Below are positions 1 to 7,578 of a DNA stretch of 9,502 bases, piece by piece. This DNA is from Planctomycetes bacterium SM23_32 (GTDB lineage Bacteria; Planctomycetota; Brocadiia; SM23-32), in contig LJUE01000078.1 in the NCBI GenBank assembly GCA_001303885.1, positions 1-9,502 of the forward strand. The letters are read 5' to 3'. The notes beneath the pieces were generated by a model. It saw only the letters and a program-made list of their open reading frames with translations. It had not been told where the DNA came from and made no database searches. Both the position numbers and the translations under genes were made by a program. How positions within the stretch are numbered: position 1 is the stretch's first letter; each line of letters opens with the position of its first letter.

Positions 1-2951
1 ACGGCCCGGTGTATCTGCCGGTAGATGTCCATCTTCTGCTTCGGCGTCGCCACGTAGTCGTCCGGCAGCAGCGCGTCCAGGCCGATGTCCACAGTAACGT
101 TCGGCGGCTCCTTGTAGGGCTCGCCGGTGAGCCGTCTGGCGGCCCGCGCCAGCAGGCGGCAGTAGAGGTTGTAGCCGACGGCGGCGATGTGGCCCGACTG
201 CGCCGGTCCCAGTATGTTGCCCGCGCCGCGTATCTCCAGGTCGCGCAAGGCGATGTCGAACCCGGCGCCGAGCTGCGAATAGCGCCGGATGGCGTCAAGC
301 CGCGCCCGGACCTCCTCGGTGACCGCCCGCCCGGCCGGCGTGAAGAAGTAGGCGTAGGCCTTGTGGATGTAGCGCCCCACCCGGCCGCGCAACTGGTGCA
401 TCTCGGCCAGCCCCAGGAAGTCGGCGCGGTCCAGGATGATGGTGTTCGCGTTCGGGATGTCCAGGCCGCTCTCGACGATGGTCGTGCTGACCAACACGTC
501 CACCTTGCCCTCCAGAAAGCGGTCCATCGTCTCGGCCAGGTCCCGCTCGGGCATCTGGCCGTGGGCCACGGCCACCTCGGCCTCCGGCACGATCCGGCGC
601 ACCTGGTCGGCGAAGGCGTCAATCGTGCGCACGCGGTTGTGGACGATGAACACCTGCCCCTCGCGGTTCAGCTCTCGCAGGACGGCATGGCGCAGCAGGT
701 CGGCGTCGAAGTTGGAGACGCTGGTGCGGATGGCCTGCCGATCGCGCGGCGGCGTCTGGAGGGCGGATATCTCGCGCAGCCCCATCAGCGCCATGTGGAG
801 GGTTCGCGGGATCGGCGTGGCCGTCAGCGTGAGCACGTCCACGGTGGCGCGCAGCTTCTTCAGCTTCTCCTTGTGCTCAACGCCGAAACGCTGCTCCTCG
901 TCAATGATCACCAGGCCGATGTCCTTGAACCCCACGTCGTCCTGGAGCAGCCGGTGCGTGCCGATGACGACATCCACGCTGCCGTCGGCCATGCCTTCGA
1001 GCACGGCGCGGGCCTCGGAGCCGGTCAGGAAGCGGCTGAGCATCTCGAGGCGGACAGGATAGTCGGCCATGCGCTCGCTGAAGGTGCGGAAGTGCTGCTG
1101 GGCGAGCACGGTCGTGGGCACCAGCACGGCCACCTGGCGCCCGCCCGTCACGCACGTGAAGGCGGCCCGCATGGCGATCTCCGTCTTGCCATAGCCCACG
1201 TCGCCACAGATGAGCCGGTCCATCGGCCGCGCCGCGCGCATGTCGCGTCCGACCGCGTGCATGGCGCCGAGCTGGTCCTCGGTCTCCTCGTAGGGGAACT
1301 CGCTCTCGAACTGCCTCTGCCAGTCGGTCTCGGGAGGGGCGGCGATGCCCCTCTGAGTCTCGCGGAGGGCCTGCATCTCCAGCAGCTCGGCAGCCAGGTC
1401 CTCGACGGCCTGCCGCGCGCGCTGCTTGGCCTTCTGCCAGCTCGCCCCGCGTATCTTGCTCAGCTCCGGCGTGCGGCCGCCGACGCCGATGTAGCGGTGC
1501 ACCATCTCGATGCGGTCGCAGGGCACGTGAACGTGCACGTCGTCCGCGAACTCGATCTCCAGGAACTCCCGCCGCCGCCCGTCCTGCTCGATGACGCAGT
1601 TGCCCAGGAACCGGCCGATGCCGTGGTTGACGTGCGCGACCAGGTCGCCCGCCGACAGCTCCTCGACCGACTCGACGGGCGCGCCCTCGTAGGCCTTCGG
1701 GATGAAGCGGCGCTGCCGATAGCGGCCGAACAGCCGGTGGTGCGGGATGAGGGCCACGCCCGCCGCGCCGCACAGGGCGCCGTGGTTCAGCCGCCCCACG
1801 CGCAGCTCCAGCCGGGCCATCCCCTCGAAGTCGCGGTCCTCCAGCAGGCCGCGGAACCGCTCCGCCTCAGCCGGGCCGATGCAGTAGACGACGGTCCTGT
1901 CGTAGCCGGCGCAGACGCGGGCCAGCTCCGTGAGCATCGAGTCCAGGTCCGGACCGAAATGGTCTCTCTGCTCGATGACGACCTCCACCGAGGGCGCGCG
2001 GGGGTCGAGCGATTCGGCCCCGAAGACCACCGTCGGCCGACCGGCCAGCATGCCGGCCAGCTCCTCGGGGGGCGTCAGCAGGCCGGGGCGCTCAGACTGG
2101 GCGAGCAGCTCCCCGGCCCGCTCCCACGCCCGCTCGGGCGTCACCAGCAGAACTAGCGCGTCCTGCGGCAGATAGGAGAGCAGGCTGGCCCGGGGCGCCT
2201 CCCTGCCCCTGCCCGCGTGCTCGGCCGCCGCCAGCAGGCAGCGGGCCACCCGCTCGACCGAGAGCTGGGTGCTCGGGTCGAAGGTGCGGATCGAGTCCAC
2301 CTCGTCGCCGAAGAACTCCAACCGCACCGGCCGCAGCGTGCCGTGGGAGTAGACGTCCAGGATGCCTCCCCGCAGGCAGTACTGGCCGGGCAACTGCACC
2401 TGCGGCACGCCCAGGTAGCCGTTGTCCACCAGGTAGGTGACCAGTTCGCGCGGGTCGGCTTCGTCGCCCACCTCCACGGTGCGCGAGCCCGCCCGCAGCT
2501 CGTCCACCGAGCAGGTAGGCTGCATCAGGGCGTTGACGGTGGTGACGACCACCGAGGTGTCCGGCCCGGGCTCCAGGTAGGCGCCGTCTTCGGCGGCGGC
2601 CGGCCGGTCGGCCTCGGGGCCGAACGCCAGGTGGCGCAGCACGGTGAGGCGGGAGCGGAGGATAGGTTCGCTCGGCTCTTCGACGTCGCCCGGCAGCACC
2701 TCGAGGGCGGGGAAGTGGCAGGCCAGCCCCTCGGCGAACAGGTTGACGTCCTCAGCGAACTCCTCAGCCTCTTCGCCCCCCGCGCAGACGACGAGGGCCG
2801 GCGTACGTACGCTCTTCGCGAGCCAGGCAGTCAGGAGGGCGGCTCCGCTGCCGGCCGTGCCGACGACGTTGACCTTCCCTTTGGCGCGGAGAAGGTCCGG
2901 CAGGCGCCGCACCTGCGGCAACCCGCCGATCCGGTTCACTACATCCGGCAT
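1..2951 (-). CDS. mfd: Transcription-repair coupling factor Mfd, C-terminus cut by the left window edge
   Basis: Mfd is a cytoplasmic double-stranded DNA translocase that pushes stalled RNA polymerase off damaged DNA and recruits UvrA for nucleotide excision repair. 983 codons are visible. Bacterial Mfd is usually about 1100-1200 residues, so part of the C-terminal TRCF/UvrA-regulating region is missing. Read from the sequence: an N-terminal UvrB-like module whose P-loop is degenerate and lacks lysine (GTAGSGAA, residues 31-38), as is normal for Mfd. Next comes a CarD-like RNA polymerase interaction domain from about residue 434 (HVNHGIGRFLG). The RecG-type motor has Walker A GDVGYGKT at 583-590 (K589), Walker B DEEQRFGV from 684, motif III TATPIPRTL from 710, and VESGLDIPNA followed by QLRGRVGR at 853-860. 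The ATG at 2951 is the only ATG, GTG or TTG in frame after a TAA at 3003-3005, and its Shine-Dalgarno sequence is weak. A probable promoter lies 50-80 bases upstream. The assignment is secure. Confidence 0.97.
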   Translation of the reverse strand, partial: MPDVVNRIGGLPQVRRLPDLLRAKGKVNVVGTAGSGAALLTAWLAKSVRTPALVVCAGGEEAEEFAEDVNLFAEGLACHFPALEVLPGDVEEPSEPILRSRLTVLRHLAFGPEADRPAAAEDGAYLEPGPDTSVVVTTVNALMQPTCSVDELRAGSRTVEVGDEADPRELVTYLVDNGYLGVPQVQLPGQYCLRGGILDVYSHGTLRPVRLEFFGDEVDSIRTFDPSTQLSVERVARCLLAAAEHAGRGREAPRASLLSYLPQDALVLLVTPERAWERAGELLAQSERPGLLTPPEELAGMLAGRPTVVFGAESLDPRAPSVEVVIEQRDHFGPDLDSMLTELARVCAGYDRTVVYCIGPAEAERFRGLLEDRDFEGMARLELRVGRLNHGALCGAAGVALIPHHRLFGRYRQRRFIPKAYEGAPVESVEELSAGDLVAHVNHGIGRFLGNCVIEQDGRRREFLEIEFADDVHVHVPCDRIEMVHRYIGVGGRTPELSKIRGASWQKAKQRARQAVEDLAAELLEMQALRETQRGIAAPPETDWQRQFESEFPYEETEDQLGAMHAVGRDMRAARPMDRLICGDVGYGKTEIAMRAAFTCVTGGRQVAVLVPTTVLAQQHFRTFSERMADYPVRLEMLSRFLTGSEARAVLEGMADGSVDVVIGTHRLLQDDVGFKDIGLVIIDEEQRFGVEHKEKLKKLRATVDVLTLTATPIPRTLHMALMGLREISALQTPPRDRQAIRTSVSNFDADLLRHAVLRELNREGQVFIVHNRVRTIDAFADQVRRIVPEAEVAVAHGQMPERDLAETMDRFLEGKVDVLVSTTIVESGLDIPNANTIILDRADFLGLAEMHQLRGRVGRYIHKAYAYFFTPAGRAVTEEVRARLDAIRRYSQLGAGFDIALRDLEIRGAGNILGPAQSGHIAAVGYNLYCRLLARAARRLTGEPYKEPPNVTVDIGLDALLPDDYVATPKQKMDIYRQIHRA

Positions 2952-3001
2952 CCCTGCTCGTGCGGAAGGGAACTGCCCGCCGGCACAACGCGCACCCCTC
3001 C

Positions 3002-3030
3002 ATTATAAACCGCCCGGGCTCCCCGCCAAA
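3002..3030 (-). promoter_or_regulatory. Probable sigma70-type promoter for mfd
   Basis: On the minus strand a perfect -10 hexamer TATAAT (3002-3007) follows, after a 17-base spacer, a partial -35 hexamer TTTGGC (3025-3030). It is an A/T-rich island in an otherwise GC-rich window and lies in the only real intergenic gap. It would start transcription near 2995, giving a leader of about 45 nt before the mfd ATG. A second possible -35, TTGCAT at 3030-3035, is 22 bases away, which is too far. The spacer contains the palindrome GCCCGGGC (3012-3019), too short to claim as an operator. This rests on sequence match only. Confidence 0.55.
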
Positions 3031-3044
3031 TGCAACGGCCCGCC

Positions 3045-6000
3045 TCACTGCCCGGCCTCGTGCCGCTGGAGCAGTCGCACGACATCCTCATGGCCGCGAG
3101 CCTGGGCGGTCTGGAGCGGGGTGCGCCCGGCGTTGTCCAGGGCCTGCGCGTCGGCGCCGTGCTTCAGGAGCACCTCGGCGGCGTCGGCATGTCCCTCCTG
3201 GGCCGCCCAGTGCAGCGCGGTGCGCCCCTCGTCGTCGCTCGCCTCGATCTGCGCCCCGGCTTCGAGCAGCACGTCCAGCACGTGCGGCTGGCCGCACGCG
3301 ATGGCCACCGAGAGCGCCGTCCGCCCCTCGTTGTCCTGCACCTCCAGGTCGGCCCCGGCCCCGATGAGCAGTTGGAGTACAAGAAGGTGGCCCGACCGCG
3401 TGGCGCAGACCAGGGGGCTGGCGCCCCAGTCGTTCAAGCTGTCGTCCAGGAACGGCCCTGTGGCGAGGAGCATCTCCACGGCCTCGGTACGGCCGTTCAG
3501 GGCAGCCCTGTGCAGGGGGGTCAGCCCGATCCCGTCGGTCCGTTCGGAGTCCGCGCCGGCCTGCAAAAGCGCCTCCATGGCTTCCGTATGCCCCCATCCA
3601 GCGGCCCAGTTCAGCGGCGTGCTGCCGTCGGACGCTTCGGCGTCGGGCTCCGCGCCCTTCTTCAGCAGGAGCTTCACGACCGGCGCCTTGCCCCAGCCGG
3701 CGGCCTGGTGCAAGGGCGTTGCGCCGTACTGGCCGTGGGCGGCCATGTCGGCGCCGCGCTCCAAGAGCAGTCGCGTCACCTCGACGTGACCCTCTCTGGC
3801 GGCAAGGATCAGGGGCGTGTCTTCTTTGGCGTCCGGCAGGTCTGTATGCGCCCCGTTGGTCAGAAGGTACGCCACAAGGGCGGTCATCCCGCGCTCGGCG
3901 GCGACGTGCAGCGGCGTGCGCCCCTGCTGGTCGGCAGCGTTAACGTCGGCGCCCTGCTCGAGCAGCAGCGGCAGCACGCGGCCGCTGTCATACAGGACGG
4001 CTGTCAGCAGTGGCGTGGAGCCGTCCTTCGCCCTCAGGTTCACGTCGGCCCCCTGGCGCAGCAGGTCGCGGACGACTTCGAGCCGGCCCTGGCGAACCGC
4101 CTCATGCAGGGGCGGCCACTCGCTCGAGAGCCACGCTGCCAGGGCCCTGTACTGGGGCTCCTGCATGAAGGGCCGGAAGTAGAACTCGAGCCATGTCCCG
4201 TCGGCCTTCTGCATCCGCGTCTTCTGAAGCAGCTCGCCGGCGAGCCGGCGATCGTTGTTGCGGTAGGCCAGTTGCAGCAACAGCGTCAGGTCGCGGTAGC
4301 CGCAGGGGTGCTCCTGGACGGTGCGCTCGAGCACGGGCCGCACTTCCCGCCAGACCTCAGGCCGCTGGAAGTAGCCCCAGATTACCTCCCAGTGGTCCGG
4401 CGCTCCCATCCTGTCCGCCAGGTGCAGTTCCTCCGCCACTCGCAAGTGCTCGCTAACCAGCAGCACGGGCACCCGCGCCCCGTAGAGGCCGGTGGCCACG
4501 CACTCCCGGGCGAACGCCCACCTGCTGTCCGCGTCCTCCGGCCGGACCTGCTGAAGGTACTTCTGCATGTTGCGGTAGGCGTCCAGGTCGGTCGGGCAGA
4601 CCCTTACGGCCCGGTCGAACCACGTGCGTGCCACCCTTTGTGGCACCCCGAGCCCCCTGGCGACCTCGAGCAGTTCCACGTAGCCCCGCCAGCAGAGCGG
4701 CTCGGCCCTGACGGCGCGGGTCAACCGGGCCCCCGCGCCCCGCAGGCTCGCCGTAAGGCCCTCGGAGCGCTCCGTCGCCTCAGGGGTCCAGTCGTAGATG
4801 TCGTCGCAGGCGCGGACAAGCAGCTCGCCGGAGTGGAAATGCGCCAGAGCGCCGTCGCCGAAGAGGCGATAGAGTCGCTGCCCCACCGTGTCGGCGTCCT
4901 CCTCCCCGCCGGCCCGGGCCAGCAGCCGGCCAAGGTAGACGACGTGGCAGGCGCAGTAAGGGTCGTTCTCGATGCTCCCGGCGAGCAGGTCCGCCGCCAC
5001 GTCCGTCTGCAGTCGGCCGTGCTGGGCCGCCCAGAACGCCAGGTGGCTTCGGCAACCTGCCAGGCCCTCGTGGTCCTCGTGCGAGACCACGCGCTCCCAT
5101 CTCTCATAAGCGTACCCAGCGTCGGCGCGCCCGGCACTCCGCAGGTGCATGTACTCCGTCCAGGCGCTCCCGCAGCGATCGTCAAGGTAGGGCCAGTAGG
5201 CGACGTACTCGTTCTGCCCGTAGTAGAAGTCGGCGACGCGTCCGGCCACCTCGTCGAAGAGCGCGGCCGAGGAGAGCGGCGGCGTCGCGATGGCGCGTTC
5301 CTGCTCCTCCGACAGCTCAACGCCGAGGTACTCGACGGCGTCCCGGGCGATGAGGCAAGGCAGCTGGTGGATCCGGTCCCGCGGCCCTTCGTGCGTCTTC
5401 TCCCAGAGGCCGTTCTCGCCCTCCAGCCGGATGCGGGCCACGTAGGAGTCCTCGGTGACCCGGAGCGTGCCCGTGACGAAGTTGGGCGTATCGAGAGCCG
5501 CCGTTATGGCCTCGATCTTCGCTTCCGTGACGGACCTGCCGGGGCCGAGAAGCTGGTGGTGGGCCAGATACCACGGCACATCGCTGAAGTCCCACGTATC
5601 CAGAACGCGGTCGGGACAGAAGCTGGACTTCCATATGGCCAGCAGGGCGATCAGGCCCCGGCCCCAGCCGATCTGCCCGTCGGGACTGTCGGCCTCCGTC
5701 AGGGGGAATATCATCATCACGCGCCGAGGTCGGTCCGGACGCTGCGCGGCCGCCCGGAATGCGCGCTCGATCCAGTCCGGCCTGGCCGCAGGCTGGGGCG
5801 GGCCGGGGCCTCCTTCCACCCAGCGCTTCATCCGGCGGTACTCCGCCTGGCCGAGCCCAAACTCCCAGATTAGCGTCTCAGGGGCTTCCGCGACGTACTC
5901 CTCGATGCGAGGCAGCAGTGCCTCGACTTGCTCGCGTCCGCCGTTCTGATAGGCCAACCAAGCGTAGCGGCCCACCAGCCAGGGCACATGGGGAAACGCC

Positions 6001-7553
6001 TGGATGCTGCCCTGCAGAACGGGCTCCACCTCCTCCCACACATCGCCCTGCTGGAAATACCGCGCAGTGGGCTTGCCCTCTGCCCCCGCATCCTCGCCTA
6101 CGTCGCCGAGCCAGTTGGCCGCCTCCTCGTGGGCCTTCAGGATCAGCAGCGGCATGCGGCTCTCATAGGGGTGCCCTGCCGCTAAACGCCGGCTCACCTC
6201 GAGCATCTTCTCAGCCGACCCGTACGCCCACGGGGCGAGGTACAACTGCATGCTCCTGTGGGCCTCGTAGTGGGCAGGGCATGCCGCCGATACCTGCCGC
6301 AGGCGTTCTTCGGCGTACTCGGCGGGCAGGCCCGCCATGCCGGCCAGTTCTACCAGCAGGGCGTTGGCTGGCCAGCAGCGGGGTTCCTCCTCGGCGGCAC
6401 GCTCCAACTCCTCGCGAGCCCAGCCCACGAGCCTGCTACATTCGGCAAGGCGCTCGGGCGTCATACCTGCACCCGACAGGTCAGGGGCGTATTGCACCGC
6501 CCACTCCCCCAGCAACGCCCCTCGATGCAGCGACGCCAGAAAGCTGTCGGCGTAGACGACGTCGAGCCGGCGGAGCACGACCTCAGCAGCCCCTGATCCG
6601 TATGCCCGGCAGACGGCCCGGCCCAGAAGGTTCACAGCAGCGGGGTTGTAGGGATCGCTGAGGCACAGCGACTGGAGTCTCCCGATCATCGGCCCCCAGG
6701 AGTGCTCCTCGTGGAGGGCTGCGTCGAACGCAGCGCGGGCCCGTTCGAAGTCGAAAGCAGCCCCGGCCTCCATCTGCCGAGTCGGGTCGGCCGTGCGGAA
6801 GCCGCCGAAGACATCCAGGTAGCCAGGAGCCCGCAGACACATGAAGGCGCACCATCTGCTGCGATGTCTTGCGGGCAGCCGTTTCCAGAACCTGCCCGGC
6901 GCGCCATCGAAGTAGTAGAACGCGGCGATGCGCTCGGCCGCCTCCTCGAACAGCTCGGTCGAGCCGAGCGGCGACTCGGCCATCGTCTGGCGCTGCTCCT
7001 CGGTCAGCGCCACGCCCATGTAGTCCACGGCGTCCCGCGCGATGAGGCAGGGCAGCCGGTGCAGCTCGTCCAGCGGGCCGCCATAGGCCTTCTGCTGCGT
7101 GCCGTGCTCGCCGTGGAAGGTCAGTTGCGCGGTGTAGGAGCCGCCCTCGACCTTGAGCGTGCCGGTCGCGTAGTTAGGCGTGTCAAGCGAGGCACGGACG
7201 GCCTCGATCTTCCTGTCGGTGACCGTCCGCCCGGCGCCGATGAGCTGCTGGTCAACGAAGTAGCCGGGCACGCCGTGGAAGTCCCAGGTGTCCAGCACGC
7301 GGTCGGGCGCGAAGCTGGAGAGCCACATGGCCTGGAGGGCGATCAGCCCGCACCCCCGGCCGATCTCGCCCGTCTCGCTGCCCTCCTCCACGAGCGGGAA
7401 GATAAGCACGACACGCCGCGGCCGTTCGGGCGGCTGCGCCAGGAGCTGCGCGGCCCGTTCGACCCATTCCCGTTCCGGCGCGGCCTCTTGCCCGGCGACG
7501 GCCGCCGCCATGACGACGAGCGCACAGACTCCGGCGCGGACGGCAAGTCGCAT
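3045..7553 (-). CDS. Exported protein with two tandem ~550-residue modules and eleven C-terminal ankyrin repeats
   Basis: 1502 residues, function unknown. A signal peptide is clear: MRLAVRAG, a hydrophobic stretch, and a likely signal peptidase I site after AVA (residue 20), so the protein is probably periplasmic or secreted. I see no later membrane segment. Residues 30-579 and 594-1142 are two copies of one module. Each starts with an alpha/beta-looking segment (RRVVLIFPL at 46; RRVMMIFPL at 610; both with VLDTWDF and LPCLIARDAV) and continues with helical sequence resembling degenerate TPR or Sel1-type repeats. Residues 1147-1500 are ankyrin repeats with canonical GxTPLHxAA and VVxLLLxxGAD signatures. 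The start segment resembles the TolB N-terminal-like domain found ahead of TPRs in some bacterial proteins; this is inference from pattern, not a database match. No catalytic motif is evident. The ATG follows a GGGGGGG run by 5 bases. The gene begins 25 bases after the DUF362 gene, suggesting co-transcription. Ankyrin and helical repeats suggest a protein-binding or scaffold role outside the cytoplasm. Confidence 0.93.
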   Translation of the reverse strand: MRLAVRAGVCALVVMAAAVAGQEAAPEREWVERAAQLLAQPPERPRRVVLIFPLVEEGSETGEIGRGCGLIALQAMWLSSFAPDRVLDTWDFHGVPGYFVDQQLIGAGRTVTDRKIEAVRASLDTPNYATGTLKVEGGSYTAQLTFHGEHGTQQKAYGGPLDELHRLPCLIARDAVDYMGVALTEEQRQTMAESPLGSTELFEEAAERIAAFYYFDGAPGRFWKRLPARHRSRWCAFMCLRAPGYLDVFGGFRTADPTRQMEAGAAFDFERARAAFDAALHEEHSWGPMIGRLQSLCLSDPYNPAAVNLLGRAVCRAYGSGAAEVVLRRLDVVYADSFLASLHRGALLGEWAVQYAPDLSGAGMTPERLAECSRLVGWAREELERAAEEEPRCWPANALLVELAGMAGLPAEYAEERLRQVSAACPAHYEAHRSMQLYLAPWAYGSAEKMLEVSRRLAAGHPYESRMPLLILKAHEEAANWLGDVGEDAGAEGKPTARYFQQGDVWEEVEPVLQGSIQAFPHVPWLVGRYAWLAYQNGGREQVEALLPRIEEYVAEAPETLIWEFGLGQAEYRRMKRWVEGGPGPPQPAARPDWIERAFRAAAQRPDRPRRVMMIFPLTEADSPDGQIGWGRGLIALLAIWKSSFCPDRVLDTWDFSDVPWYLAHHQLLGPGRSVTEAKIEAITAALDTPNFVTGTLRVTEDSYVARIRLEGENGLWEKTHEGPRDRIHQLPCLIARDAVEYLGVELSEEQERAIATPPLSSAALFDEVAGRVADFYYGQNEYVAYWPYLDDRCGSAWTEYMHLRSAGRADAGYAYERWERVVSHEDHEGLAGCRSHLAFWAAQHGRLQTDVAADLLAGSIENDPYCACHVVYLGRLLARAGGEEDADTVGQRLYRLFGDGALAHFHSGELLVRACDDIYDWTPEATERSEGLTASLRGAGARLTRAVRAEPLCWRGYVELLEVARGLGVPQRVARTWFDRAVRVCPTDLDAYRNMQKYLQQVRPEDADSRWAFARECVATGLYGARVPVLLVSEHLRVAEELHLADRMGAPDHWEVIWGYFQRPEVWREVRPVLERTVQEHPCGYRDLTLLLQLAYRNNDRRLAGELLQKTRMQKADGTWLEFYFRPFMQEPQYRALAAWLSSEWPPLHEAVRQGRLEVVRDLLRQGADVNLRAKDGSTPLLTAVLYDSGRVLPLLLEQGADVNAADQQGRTPLHVAAERGMTALVAYLLTNGAHTDLPDAKEDTPLILAAREGHVEVTRLLLERGADMAAHGQYGATPLHQAAGWGKAPVVKLLLKKGAEPDAEASDGSTPLNWAAGWGHTEAMEALLQAGADSERTDGIGLTPLHRAALNGRTEAVEMLLATGPFLDDSLNDWGASPLVCATRSGHLLVLQLLIGAGADLEVQDNEGRTALSVAIACGQPHVLDVLLEAGAQIEASDDEGRTALHWAAQEGHADAAEVLLKHGADAQALDNAGRTPLQTAQARGHEDVVRLLQRHEAGQ
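3054..4115 (-). repeat. Array of eleven ankyrin repeats (residues 1147-1500)
   Basis: Eleven tandem units of about 33 residues, beginning PLHEAVRQGRLEVV and ending at the C-terminus with GRTPLQTAQARGHEDVV. Most have the G-T-P-L-H/A-A signature, a helical LLL core and the GAD turn. Repeat 7 is the most degenerate: its GAD turn is replaced by TGPFLDDSLNDW. Eleven repeats are enough for a continuous curved binding surface. They sit at the C-terminal end of an exported protein, with nothing after them but three residues. Confidence 0.93.
4128..5774 (-). repeat. Duplicated protein module, copy 2 (residues 594-1142 of the ankyrin protein)
   Basis: Second copy of the module, directly following copy 1 after a short Pro/Gly-rich linker (GGPGPPQPAARP). 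It carries the matching landmarks RRVMMIFPL (610), PDRVLDTWDF (648), LPCLIARDAV (731), YRNMQKYL (993) and EVWREVRPVL (1066). It runs straight into the ankyrin array. The DNA of the two copies is also still recognisably similar, for example around 7287-7322 and 5595-5630. Confidence 0.9.
5817..7466 (-). repeat. Duplicated protein module, copy 1 (residues 30-579 of the ankyrin protein)
   Basis: First of two homologous modules. Shared landmarks with copy 2 are RRVVLIFPL, GLIAL, PDRVLDTWDF, LDTPN, TGTL, LPCLIARDAV and FYY at residues 46-214, all at a constant offset of 564 residues. Further on are HRSMQLYL (432) and DVWEEVEPVL (504), at an offset of 561-562. The N-terminal 169 residues align without gaps (99 identities by hand count). 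The helical remainder is much more diverged. Confidence 0.9.
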
Positions 7554-7558
7554 CTGAT

Positions 7559-7565
7559 CCCCCCC
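7559..7565 (-). promoter_or_regulatory. Likely ribosome binding site of the ankyrin protein gene
   Basis: A run of seven G on the minus strand lies 5 bases before the ATG at 7553, in the 25-base gap after the DUF362 stop codon. It is not a classic AGGAGG but can pair with the anti-Shine-Dalgarno sequence, and it supports this ATG, which begins a proper signal peptide. Confidence 0.45.
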
Positions 7566-7578
7566 GGCGGGCGGCGCC

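Noticed and set aside
31..54. Loss of the lysine in the N-terminal P-loop of Mfd as a sign of an inactive protein (residue numbers given here, about 2851-2858 in the window)
   Set aside because: Mfd proteins normally have a degenerate N-terminal UvrB-like P-loop; the active ATPase site is the later GDVGYGKT motif, which is intact.
9..2156. A 715-codon open frame on the plus strand opposite mfd
   Set aside because: It is antisense to conserved Mfd motor motifs, and its translation is rich in His, Arg, Ala and Val without a domain pattern, as expected for a GC-driven shadow frame.
2952..3044. Intrinsic terminator after the ankyrin protein gene
   Set aside because: Only an 8-base palindrome (GCCCGGGC) is present, without a longer stem or a following U-tract; the T-rich part belongs to the -10 element.
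2764..3048. A 94-codon minus-strand frame overlapping the mfd start and the promoter gap
   Set aside because: It has no recognisable domain and overlaps the Mfd N-terminus out of frame. The nearby GGAGG lies just downstream of, not upstream of, its internal ATG.
3030..5873. A very long open frame (947 codons) on the plus strand opposite the ankyrin protein gene
   Set aside because: It lies fully antisense to a gene with clear homology and repeats. Its translation is low-complexity, rich in Arg, Pro, Gly, Val and Leu, and has no recognisable domain; long antisense frames are expected at this GC content.
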